64,000 nt of DNA from SZUA-254 sp031379665 (GTDB lineage Bacteria; Bacteroidota; Ignavibacteria; UBA10030; SZUA-254), in the NCBI GenBank assembly GCA_031379665.1, contig JANNFI010000044.1, positions 1 through 64,000 of the forward strand, given 5' to 3'. The notes beneath the pieces are model-generated. The model was not told the origin of the DNA. It made no database searches and saw nothing but the letters and a program-made list of their open reading frames with translations. Positions 1 through 7,510 of this stretch are shown here, piece by piece (positions within the stretch are counted from its first letter, which is position 1; each line of letters begins with the position of its first letter). Both the position numbers and the translations under genes were made by a program.

Positions 1-627
1 ATCCAGCGGGGCGGGACCCAGTACATCCTGAGCAACTACCACGTCCTGTACGCCGACATCGTCAACGGCGGGAATTCCAGGACGGCCCAGCCCGGGGATC
101 CGGTGATCCAGCCCGGTATGATCGACGTTGGCTGCAACGCCGCGAACTCGAATGATGTCGCGAACCTCGTAGCGAACGGCGGCTCCCTGCCCTCTGCGAA
201 CGTGGACGTCGGCATAGCTCAGATCATCGCCGGAAGGGTCAGTAGCTCCATCCTTGAAATCGGCGCGATATCCGCCACCACGGTCTCCGCTTCGATCGGG
301 CAGGCCGTCAAGAAGAGCGGACGCACGACCGGGCTCACGCGCAGCAGCGTGACGGGCCTGAATGCCAACGTCAGCATCGCCTACGATAATGAATGCGCCG
401 GTGGGGCGGCGTTCACGAAGACCTTCACCGGTCAGATCGTGATCGGCAACCGTCGCTCCGGCTTCCTCGCGGGCGGTGATTCCGGATCGTTGATGGTCCA
501 GGACGTCACGACGAACCCGAAGGCCGTTGGCCTTCTCTATGCGGGAAGTTCAACGACCGCGATCGCCAACCCGATCGGAGCGGTGCTCTCCTGGGTCGGC
601 GGCGGGGCGACAATGGTGGGTAACTGA
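1..627 (+). CDS. Trypsin-like serine protease, 5'-truncated by the window edge
   Basis: The frame is open from base 1, so the real start lies upstream. The visible 208 residues form the body of a chymotrypsin-fold serine peptidase. The catalytic His is seen in SNYHVL (codon at 40-42), a candidate Asp in NVDVGIA (codon at 205-207), and the nucleophile Ser in GGDSGS (codon at 481-483), which is the GDSGG-type motif. The missing N-terminus probably carries a signal peptide and propeptide. A strong terminator follows 40 bases after the stop. The substrate cannot be told. Family assignment is firm; exact subfamily is not. Confidence 0.85.
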   Translation: MQRGGTQYILSNYHVLYADIVNGGNSRTAQPGDPVIQPGMIDVGCNAANSNDVANLVANGGSLPSANVDVGIAQIIAGRVSSSILEIGAISATTVSASIGQAVKKSGRTTGLTRSSVTGLNANVSIAYDNECAGGAAFTKTFTGQIVIGNRRSGFLAGGDSGSLMVQDVTTNPKAVGLLYAGSSTTAIANPIGAVLSWVGGGATMVGN

Positions 628-667
628 CGTCCAGAATATCAGCTTCAGACGGACCCGAACACTTCAG

Positions 668-704
668 CCACCCGCCGGTAGTCGTCCGGCGGGTGGTTTT
701 GTTT
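668..704 (+). terminator. Rho-independent terminator after the protease gene
   Basis: A perfect 11-bp inverted repeat (668-678 with 686-696, arm CCACCCGCCGG) closes a 7-base loop and is followed by TTTTGTTT. It ends the protease transcript and separates it from the lipoprotein gene. Confidence 0.85.
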
Positions 705-727
705 CCACCTGCCCGCCACCCCAATCA

Positions 728-1042
728 ATGGCGATGGTCCTCGCCCTTGTCGTCGCGATGGCCGGCATCTCCGGTTGCGCTGGAGACAATCCCGAACGGA
801 TCCCGGCAGCTGAAATGAGTACCCGTCGTCCACTATCGGATGTCCTGAACGACAACGCCTCGCGACTGATGGGGATCGAATCGGTCGTCGGTGTCTACGA
901 AGGTGTGATGGGAGACGGGGAAGCCTGCATCGTCATCATGGCGAAAGCCGATCGCCCGGGTCTGAGGCGAGACATTCCCGACACGCTCGAGGGCCATCGC
1001 GTCAGGGTGGAAATCACGGGAGAGATCAGGCCGCTGCGCTGA
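728..1042 (+). CDS. Small predicted lipoprotein related to a trypsin-associated domain
   Basis: The protein has 104 residues. The start at 728 is preferred over an upstream ATG at 527 because it gives a clean lipoprotein signal peptide (MAMVLALVVAMAG) with a lipobox ISGC and Cys17 as the first mature residue, and because 527 would read through the upstream terminator. The C-terminal half (VVGVYEGVMGDGEACIVIM, then IPDTLEGHRVRVEITGEIRPL) resembles, from memory, the small N-terminal domain found in front of many bacterial trypsin-like peptidases. It therefore may be a stand-alone partner or inhibitor-like domain for the neighbouring protease. No function is proven. It is convergent with the next gene, 27 bases away. 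Confidence 0.65.
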   Translation: MAMVLALVVAMAGISGCAGDNPERIPAAEMSTRRPLSDVLNDNASRLMGIESVVGVYEGVMGDGEACIVIMAKADRPGLRRDIPDTLEGHRVRVEITGEIRPLR

Positions 1043-1069
1043 GTCCGCGCTGGAGCCGCCGCGGCTTCC

Positions 1070-2614
1070 CTACCACGGAACGTCGAACCGGCTGAAATAT
1101 TCCTGCACCTCCCGGCGGGATGCGAGCATCGTTTCCTCGGATCTGACATCGATCGCGTTCCGGTCGTCGGTCAGCGCCCTGATGCCTGCCGTCTCAGGAA
1201 CGAACCTATTATCCCAGGCGTGCACGATGGCATACCCCGGTCCGAACCTCCACGCTGGGTCGGACCCCGTGTTACGGTCCGGTTCACGGATCGACTCCAG
1301 ATCGCGGTCACCGCTGAGGAGGATGAGGTTCCCTATCCGGTCGGGAGGCTCCGCCATCGGCAGCGCGAGGACCTCGCCGAATGGCACCCTGAGCGTCGCC
1401 GCGATGTCGAGGACCAGCGGGTCGTGCCATCCGAGCGAGATCACGTTGACAGCCACGACCCCCCCCGGATTCAGGACTGATTTCAGGTGTCCGAACGCCT
1501 CCGCCGTGACCAGGTGGAAGGGGATGGAGCTGCTTCCATACGCGTCGAGAATCACCACATCATATTTCCTGGTCGTCGTCGCGAGGTATCGGCGTCCGTC
1601 CATCTCGACGATCGTGCCTCCCGCCTCGTCGAGATTGAAGTAGTCCCGGGCCATGGCGATCACCATCGGATCGATTTCGACCGCGTCCACCTCCCATCCC
1701 GCCTTCGTATAACTGTGTACCATTGAGCCGCCGCCGAGGCCGATCAGGAGCATCCTGCCGGCCCGGTCGAAGTACCGCATCGGAAGCTCCATCACTGCGG
1801 AGTAGGGGAGCGTCGATTCACGCGTCGCAGTGTCGATGCGTGAATGGATGCCCCAGTCGATGAGGAAGTGGCGGCCATCGAGGTTATCGAAGACACGGAG
1901 CTCTGCGTACGGGCTCTGCCTGATGGCGATGAGTCCGGAGGAAGGGTCCGCCCGCTCGATGGGGGAGACGATCGGCGCCGCAAAGCCCGCGAGGCCGAAA
2001 AATAGTGACGGGACCACGATCTTTCCGGTACGCGGTCCGGAGACAAATCCCGCCACGGCCGTGACCAGGAGCAGCGTCCCCAGCAGCGTGGTGAGGAGGA
2101 AGACGCCGAGGTTGGGAATAAAATAAAATCCTGTGAGGAGGGCCGAGGCGACGCTCGCGAGTGTCGAGAGGGCGAAGAGCCTGCCCGACGTTCGTCCAGC
2201 CTGCTCGACAGTGGTCAGGGTGAGGCGGATGGCGTACGGTGTCACCGCGCCCAGGACCATCAGCGGGAGAAAGAAGAGGATCGTCGACGATCCGAGGATC
2301 GCAGCGCGGAGCTCCCACGATGAAACCAACAAGATCACGGGTTTCTGCAGCCAGGGGATGGCGATGATCCATGTTCCGGCGATCCCCAACAGTGAGCAGA
2401 GCCGACTGTACGACGCCGACCGGTCGGCCGAGCTGCCCCCGACCAGGTAACCGACGGCGAGCGCCGCCAGTGTGACAGTGATGAGCGCGGACCAGAGGAA
2501 GAGGCTCACCCCGAAATGGGGGCCGAGAATCCTTGTGCCGAGGATTTCAAGCGCGAGGACGGACGCCCCGGAAATCGCGACGATGACGTAGAGGAAGGCG
2601 GAGCTTTTCTGCAT
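1070..2614 (-). CDS. Membrane-anchored spermidine synthase-like methyltransferase-fold protein
   Basis: The protein has 514 residues. Residues 1-215 hold about six or seven hydrophobic segments; residues 230-480 form a Rossmann domain of the polyamine synthase type, with GLGGGS at 292-297, the acidic VEIDP at 312-316 and LDAYG at 356-360. Such fused MFS/spermidine-synthase-like proteins are common in bacteria and are often annotated SpeE-like. Whether this one transfers an aminopropyl group is not known; the substrate-binding aspartates of true SpeE are not clearly present. It has its own promoter (2653-2680) and is convergent with the small lipoprotein gene. Confidence 0.8.
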   Translation of the reverse strand: MQKSSAFLYVIVAISGASVLALEILGTRILGPHFGVSLFLWSALITVTLAALAVGYLVGGSSADRSASYSRLCSLLGIAGTWIIAIPWLQKPVILLVSSWELRAAILGSSTILFFLPLMVLGAVTPYAIRLTLTTVEQAGRTSGRLFALSTLASVASALLTGFYFIPNLGVFLLTTLLGTLLLVTAVAGFVSGPRTGKIVVPSLFFGLAGFAAPIVSPIERADPSSGLIAIRQSPYAELRVFDNLDGRHFLIDWGIHSRIDTATRESTLPYSAVMELPMRYFDRAGRMLLIGLGGGSMVHSYTKAGWEVDAVEIDPMVIAMARDYFNLDEAGGTIVEMDGRRYLATTTRKYDVVILDAYGSSSIPFHLVTAEAFGHLKSVLNPGGVVAVNVISLGWHDPLVLDIAATLRVPFGEVLALPMAEPPDRIGNLILLSGDRDLESIREPDRNTGSDPAWRFGPGYAIVHAWDNRFVPETAGIRALTDDRNAIDVRSEETMLASRREVQEYFSRFDVPW

Positions 2615-2652
2615 GAGATACCGTTCGAAAGTTGTTCGATCACGATCCGTCT

Positions 2653-2680
2653 AATATAGGAAAGTCGGATGTACAGTCAA
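2653..2680 (-). promoter_or_regulatory. Sigma70-type promoter of the spermidine synthase-like gene
   Basis: On the minus strand TTGACT (2675-2680) is followed by 16 bases and TATATT (2653-2658). This places the transcription start about 30 bases before the ATG at 2614. Confidence 0.75.
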
Positions 2681-2763
2681 CTGGGGACGGAACCTATTGC
2701 ATCTCTACGGACGGTTTTCTATGTTACCGTCCTCGTACTACACAACCCGGATCCCCCTTTTCA

Positions 2764-3591
2764 ATGCTCAAATTCGTCGATTCGCACGCACACATCTTCT
2801 ACGCCGAGTACAGCGCCGACATCGATGAGGTGATGGCCCGTGCCGCGGCCGCGGGCATCGCGGGTGTCGTCTGCCCAGGCACGAACCTGGAAACGAGCAG
2901 GGAATCGATCGCCGCAACCCGCCGGTTCGCCTCGGTGCGCGCTGCGGTGGGCATCCATCCGCACGAGGCGTCATCGGCGGATGATGACGTCCTGGGCGAA
3001 ATCCTTGCGATCAGCGCAGACCCGGGCGTGGTTGCGATCGGCGAGATCGGCCTCGATTACCATTACGATTTTTCTCCACGCGATGTCCAGCGCGACGTCT
3101 TCCGAAAGCAGCTGGGGCTCGCCCGGCAGCGGTGCCTGCCCGTGATCATCCATACGCGTGAGGCGGAAGCGGACACACTCGCGATCGTCGAGGAGGTCGT
3201 CGGGGCCGACCCTTCCTGGCGCGGCAGGCCGGGTGCCGACCCGGTCGCCCGTGGGGTATTCCATTGTTTCCCCGGGGACGCGGAGCTGGCCCACCGCGTG
3301 TTCGACCTGGGTTTCTACATCTCATTCCCCGGGCCGCTCACATTTCCGGTCAAGCCGGCGAAACCGAACCTGATGGCGGAAGTCGCACGGACGGCTCCCC
3401 TCGACAGGGTCCTGCTGGAGACCGACAGCCCCTACCTCACGCCGCATCCCCACCGCGGCAAGCGGAATGAGCCGTCGTATGTCGCCCTGATCGCGCAACG
3501 GCTCTCAGAACTGACGGGCCGGCCTCTTGAGGAGATCAGCAAAGCGACCAACGCCAATGTCGCAAACCTGTTCGGGCTGACGGTCTCCTGA
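2764..3591 (+). CDS. tatD: TatD family metal-dependent deoxyribonuclease
   Basis: The protein has 275 residues, normal for TatD (about 260). The start at 2764 puts the family's N-terminal motif VDSHAH at residues 5-10 (metal ligands His8 and His10); an upstream in-frame start at 2632 would add unrelated sequence. Further family motifs are GEIGLDYHYD, VIIHTREAE, VFHCFPGD and LLETDSPYL, which supply the remaining metal ligands of this TIM-barrel hydrolase. TatD enzymes are 3'-5' exonucleases used in DNA repair and DNA turnover. It lies between two divergently and independently transcribed genes, so the context adds nothing. Confidence 0.93.
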   Translation: MLKFVDSHAHIFYAEYSADIDEVMARAAAAGIAGVVCPGTNLETSRESIAATRRFASVRAAVGIHPHEASSADDDVLGEILAISADPGVVAIGEIGLDYHYDFSPRDVQRDVFRKQLGLARQRCLPVIIHTREAEADTLAIVEEVVGADPSWRGRPGADPVARGVFHCFPGDAELAHRVFDLGFYISFPGPLTFPVKPAKPNLMAEVARTAPLDRVLLETDSPYLTPHPHRGKRNEPSYVALIAQRLSELTGRPLEEISKATNANVANLFGLTVS

Positions 3592-3640
3592 ACGGTCCTG
3601 ACGATGCACTAACGGTTGTTCAACAGACACTCCCGGACGG

Positions 3641-5722
3641 ATGATGAATCGAGCGATGATGATGGTGCTGCTCCTTGTGCTGGCCCAGTACGGGGCGTCG
3701 GGTCAAACGCCGGTCGGGGGGCCCGACGCAGCCCGGCGTGAACTGCTGAGGGGGATCCTCAAATCCCAGGATCTGCGACACGCCGGCGACAGCATCCTTC
3801 GGGGCGCGCTACGCGACAGTGATGAGAAGGTGCGCGTGAGGGCAACGATCGCATTCGGCAGCCTGCAGGACACGATGGCGCTCCCCGGGCTTCTCTACAA
3901 CCTCGTCGAAGGCCCTCCACAGGTTCAGGAAGCTGCGGCGTTCGCGATCGGCCAGACGGCTGCGTCGCTCAGCCCTGCGGCGCTGGAGGCATTCGAACAG
4001 GACCTCATCGGAGTGGGGCTCGACCGGACGGCGGCGCGCTCCAGAATGATCGGGGAGATTGGTAAATTCGGGACGGAGAAGGGCCTCGCGCTCCTCCTCC
4101 TGCATAACGGGGATCTGCCGGTGCTCGAAAGGGAAGCGCTCCTGATGAGCATAGCACGATTCGCGATCCGCAAGGTGAGGAGCCGGGAGGCGACGGCATT
4201 CGCCGTCGAACGCCTGCTCGATCCGGCGACGTCGTCGTGGACCGCGGCCTACGCGCTGCAGCGGATCGGAGATCACGAAACCGTTCGCGCCTCGCTCGCC
4301 AGGCTCGTCCCGGTGACGGATCACGCAGACCCGCTGATCAGGATGAACCTGGCGACGCTCTTCGGAAAGATAAAAGACGATACCTCGCTCGTGGCGCCGC
4401 TGGCCCGCCTCGCTGGATCCGACCCGGATTGGAGGGTGAGGGTGAATGCCCTGCGGGCGCTCGGCTCGTTCCCCCCCGACGCCCGCATCATTTCGACCCT
4501 CGGGTCGGCGATCTCGGACGAGAACCCATCGGTCGTGATCACCGCGCTCTCGGTCTGCGGCGGATTCCCTCCAGCGGGCGCAGACGGGTCGGAGGGATTA
4601 ACGGTCCTGAAGGCGAGGCTGCGTGAGATGGCGACCGGGGCCGGCGGCGGGGGGCGGTGGCAGTACAGGACGGAGGCTGCGCTCGCCTTCGCGAAGCTCG
4701 AAGCCGACCTCGCCCTGCCGGTGCTGCGAATTCAACCCGCGGACAAACCGCTCCTGAAAGCCGGGTTCCTCGCTGCGATGGGCGCCACCGGGTCGACCGA
4801 TGCCCTGGATGAAATATCCCGTTATCTCCGTGATGCCGATCCACTGCTGTGGAGGACGGCCCTCGAAGCGCTACAATCCCTTGCCGGGCGGAACGCTTCG
4901 ACGACGGGTTTCCTCGACCCGGTCTACGCCGCCAACATCGAGGCCCTCGCCTCCGGCGACATGGCGGTAACGACCACCGCGGCGGCGAACCTGGGAGACT
5001 CTCTCTTCCTCCGTCCCGAATCCGTACCCGCACTCTCCGCCGCTCTGGAGAGGCTCCGCTCGCCGGCGGAAATCGAGGCGATCCAGGAGGTCTGCAGGAC
5101 GCTCGGCAAACTCGGCGACAACAGGGCCGTTGTCCCGCTGGAGCGTCTGGTGGCGTCGGGTGACGACGCGTCGGTGCGCGCCGCGGCCGCAGCGCTCGCG
5201 ACCATTACCGGGGAGCCGGACGCCACCCGGCAGCCTCCGGGCAGGGAACCCGCGCACACGGACTTCGATTTTGAAACGCTCGAGGCACTCCCGGAAACGA
5301 TCCGCGTGGCCCTCCGGACGACCGTCGGGGAGATCCTGATGGAATGGTACAGGGATGCCGCGCCCTTCACCATCATGAGCATGCTGAAACTCGCGGGCGG
5401 GAAGGGATTCTACCACGACCTGGTCTTCCACCGGGTCGTCCCGAACTTCGTGGTGCAGGGTGGTGATCCGCGCGGCGACGGATGGGGGGGGCCGGGTTTC
5501 TCGCTCCGGTCTGAATTCTCACCGCTGTCGTACGAAACCGGGACGGTCGGGATCGCGAGCGCGGGAAAGGACACGGAGGGATCTCAATTCTTCATCACGC
5601 ACTCACCCCAGCCGCACCTCGACGGCCGCTATACGATCATCGGGAGGGTGGTAATCGGGATGGAGATCGTGGATGGGATTCAGGTGGGGGACGGCATCGT
5701 CGACGTCAGCCGCCGTCCATAG
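3641..5722 (+). CDS. HEAT-repeat protein fused to a cyclophilin peptidyl-prolyl isomerase
   Basis: The protein has 693 residues. A signal peptide (about residues 1-21, ending GASGQT) points to the periplasm or cell surface. Residues 30-530 are a long run of helical HEAT-type repeats with recurring ALRALGSF / AAAALA patterns. The last 145 residues are a cyclophilin domain: FHRVVPNFVVQGGDPRGDG holds the catalytic Arg, and GSQFFIT and HLDGRYTIIGRV are family motifs. The combination suggests an exported folding factor with a large protein-binding scaffold, perhaps for outer-membrane or secreted proteins; that role is inference. The stop lies 2 bases from the convergent porD stop. Confidence 0.85.
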   Translation: MMNRAMMMVLLLVLAQYGASGQTPVGGPDAARRELLRGILKSQDLRHAGDSILRGALRDSDEKVRVRATIAFGSLQDTMALPGLLYNLVEGPPQVQEAAAFAIGQTAASLSPAALEAFEQDLIGVGLDRTAARSRMIGEIGKFGTEKGLALLLLHNGDLPVLEREALLMSIARFAIRKVRSREATAFAVERLLDPATSSWTAAYALQRIGDHETVRASLARLVPVTDHADPLIRMNLATLFGKIKDDTSLVAPLARLAGSDPDWRVRVNALRALGSFPPDARIISTLGSAISDENPSVVITALSVCGGFPPAGADGSEGLTVLKARLREMATGAGGGGRWQYRTEAALAFAKLEADLALPVLRIQPADKPLLKAGFLAAMGATGSTDALDEISRYLRDADPLLWRTALEALQSLAGRNASTTGFLDPVYAANIEALASGDMAVTTTAAANLGDSLFLRPESVPALSAALERLRSPAEIEAIQEVCRTLGKLGDNRAVVPLERLVASGDDASVRAAAAALATITGEPDATRQPPGREPAHTDFDFETLEALPETIRVALRTTVGEILMEWYRDAAPFTIMSMLKLAGGKGFYHDLVFHRVVPNFVVQGGDPRGDGWGGPGFSLRSEFSPLSYETGTVGIASAGKDTEGSQFFITHSPQPHLDGRYTIIGRVVIGMEIVDGIQVGDGIVDVSRRP

Positions 5723-5724
5723 CA

Positions 5725-6615
5725 TCACTCGGTGCGGTCGCGGGCGTCCTCGTAGGTCTGCCGGTGGGCCGGGTCGATGCTCATCAGCCTCGTGAACACT
5801 TCGGGATCTGAATACCCCTTGAATGACTCGGCGATTTCGAGATATTTCGTGTCGAAAAATATCTTGACGACCTGGCTCGGCCGGATCATCTTTATCGTGA
5901 GGGTCCCGATCTTATCGAGGGCCGCCATCATGTTCCGCTTCGCCTTCGCTTCGTCGAAATAGAGCAGGTCGAGGCCGCGGTAGTGGTACCGGTAGATCGC
6001 TTCCCGAATGACGGCGAATGCCGGGTTCAGCAACTCTTCGACGTACCCGCCCCTCGAAAATTCTGAGGCGGTGCTTATCTCCCATCCAGCTCCTCCCCCG
6101 CGCGCCGTGTTGACGACGTTCATCGCCTTTTCCAGGTAGGGGATTCCCGCCTCTTCCTGGTACGATTCGAAATCGAGGCCGATGACGACGTAGGAATAGA
6201 AGTCAAGGAAACTCAGGAGGGGATCAAACGTCGTCTCGTCGTGGATGATCTGCTTATTCGGCTGGTACGCGAATTCCCACTGGTCGTCCATCACCCGCAG
6301 GAGCGCCGTGTTTCTCTCCGAATTGTACACGCGGCGCTGGCTCCCGATGAACGCCTGGGCGGTATAGGTGTTTTGTTTTGGGGATCCCTGGAACGAAATG
6401 TTGATCGTCATCAGAATTTTTTCATCGCCGAGGTCTTCCCCGGTCCACCGATAGGAGTTGATGTAATTCTCCAGCTGGAAGACGAAACCCGAGAGGTTTT
6501 CCCTCGCCTCCGCGGTCAGCAGTTCCGTGGCGATCGTGACCTTGCATTCCAGCTCCTGGCCTGCGGCGAAGGTGGTGAAAAGTGGGATGAGGACGAGGAG
6601 GAGAAGGGATCTCAT
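5725..6615 (-). CDS. porD: PorD-like protein (DUF4835), type IX secretion associated
   Basis: The protein has 296 residues with a signal peptide (MRSLLLLVLIPLFTTFAAG). After cleavage it begins QELECKVTI, as DUF4835 proteins do. The family pattern is followed throughout: NYINSYRWT, RRVYNSERNTALLRV, the LSFLDFYSYVVIGLDFESY block and YRYHYRGLDLL near the C-terminus. DUF4835 is named PorD in type IX secretion work on Bacteroidota, but its exact job is poorly known, and it also occurs in relatives without obvious gliding. It is transcribed from its own promoter (6638-6666), divergent from a pair of barrel genes. The family call is confident; a working T9SS cannot be claimed from this window. Confidence 0.8.
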   Translation of the reverse strand: MRSLLLLVLIPLFTTFAAGQELECKVTIATELLTAEARENLSGFVFQLENYINSYRWTGEDLGDEKILMTINISFQGSPKQNTYTAQAFIGSQRRVYNSERNTALLRVMDDQWEFAYQPNKQIIHDETTFDPLLSFLDFYSYVVIGLDFESYQEEAGIPYLEKAMNVVNTARGGGAGWEISTASEFSRGGYVEELLNPAFAVIREAIYRYHYRGLDLLYFDEAKAKRNMMAALDKIGTLTIKMIRPSQVVKIFFDTKYLEIAESFKGYSDPEVFTRLMSIDPAHRQTYEDARDRTE

Positions 6616-6637
6616 AGATGGTCAGGGTTTATGTCGT

Positions 6638-6666
6638 AATATAGTCAATCGGCACTTGTACTTCAA
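6638..6666 (-). promoter_or_regulatory. Promoter of porD
   Basis: On the minus strand TTGAAG (6661-6666), a 17-base spacer and TATATT (6638-6643) lie about 22 bases before the porD ATG. A second TTGACT overlaps the spacer. Confidence 0.65.
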
Positions 6667-6691
6667 CAACTCCTCCCGGTCAGGAGTTTCC

Positions 6692-7510
6692 GTGCGCTTC
6701 ATCCGCCTGTTTCTGCCCTTTGTATTTTTCATCCATTTCGCGGTCGCTCAGCACCGTTTCGATCCGGTCGCCCGTTCGGCGGGTGGGGTCTGGATCAGGG
6801 AGGGAGGGGATCCCTGGTGTGTTCTCGGATCGGCGCCGCTCCTCGCCTCGGTCAGCAGCATCTCCGCCGGGCTTGCGCATTTCCCATCGCCGTGGGGCGT
6901 TGCGGAGCTGGCCGGATCCGCCGCCGTGATCGCCGTTCCCGCAGGCCCCGGCGTGCTCGGAGCGTCTGTGACGCACTCCGCCTTCGAATTGTACGCCGAG
7001 ACGGATCTGGGGGTTGCCTACGGCGCGGCCGTGGGGGCCCTCGTGTATGGGGTCACGGCCCGGTACCGGTACCTGCGGATTGAACGGTACGGTTCGACCG
7101 GGTTCGCGTCCGTCGACGCTTCGGTGGTGATCACGACGGGCGAGTGGTTCAGGTGGGGCCTTCGGATCACGGACCTGAACCGGCCCGTCATCGGAAACAC
7201 CGGTGAGCGGGTCAGGGAGGCGGCGAGTGTCGCGGCGGCCCTCTCACTGCCCGACGCGCCGCAGCTGTTGCTCGAAGCTGAGCGGGACGGCTTGGGTTTC
7301 TTCACCTCCAGGGTGGGTATTGTGCATGCGGTGGGCGAGCTCCTCACGGCCCGGTTCGGGATGTCGGGGTCCTTCACGCGGATCCACTGTGGCCTCGAGG
7401 TGATGCCCGGCGGGATGGGGTTTGGTTACGGGGTAGTCGTCCACCCGGAACTCGGGTGGAGCCATTCGCTCTGGCTCGTCATCGCCCTCTCCACGGGGTC
7501 GGAACGATGA
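6692..7510 (+). CDS. PorV/PorQ-like outer-membrane barrel protein
   Basis: The protein has 272 residues. A GTG at 6692 is chosen because CAGGAG stands 6-11 bases upstream and the result starts with a good signal peptide (FIRLFLPFVFFIHFAVAQ); longer in-frame starts upstream run back into the divergent porD gene. The mature part is rich in Gly and alternating hydrophobic residues, as expected for a small beta barrel, and recalls the PorV/UPF0164-type barrels of FCB bacteria in size and pattern. Its stop overlaps the ATG of the next gene (ATGA), so the two are translationally coupled. The barrel prediction is solid; the PorV link is tentative. Confidence 0.6.
   Translation: MRFIRLFLPFVFFIHFAVAQHRFDPVARSAGGVWIREGGDPWCVLGSAPLLASVSSISAGLAHFPSPWGVAELAGSAAVIAVPAGPGVLGASVTHSAFELYAETDLGVAYGAAVGALVYGVTARYRYLRIERYGSTGFASVDASVVITTGEWFRWGLRITDLNRPVIGNTGERVREAASVAAALSLPDAPQLLLEAERDGLGFFTSRVGIVHAVGELLTARFGMSGSFTRIHCGLEVMPGGMGFGYGVVVHPELGWSHSLWLVIALSTGSER

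Noticed and set aside
527..727. Longer start for the small lipoprotein gene
   Set aside because: It would span the terminator and the protease 3' end and hide the lipoprotein signal peptide.
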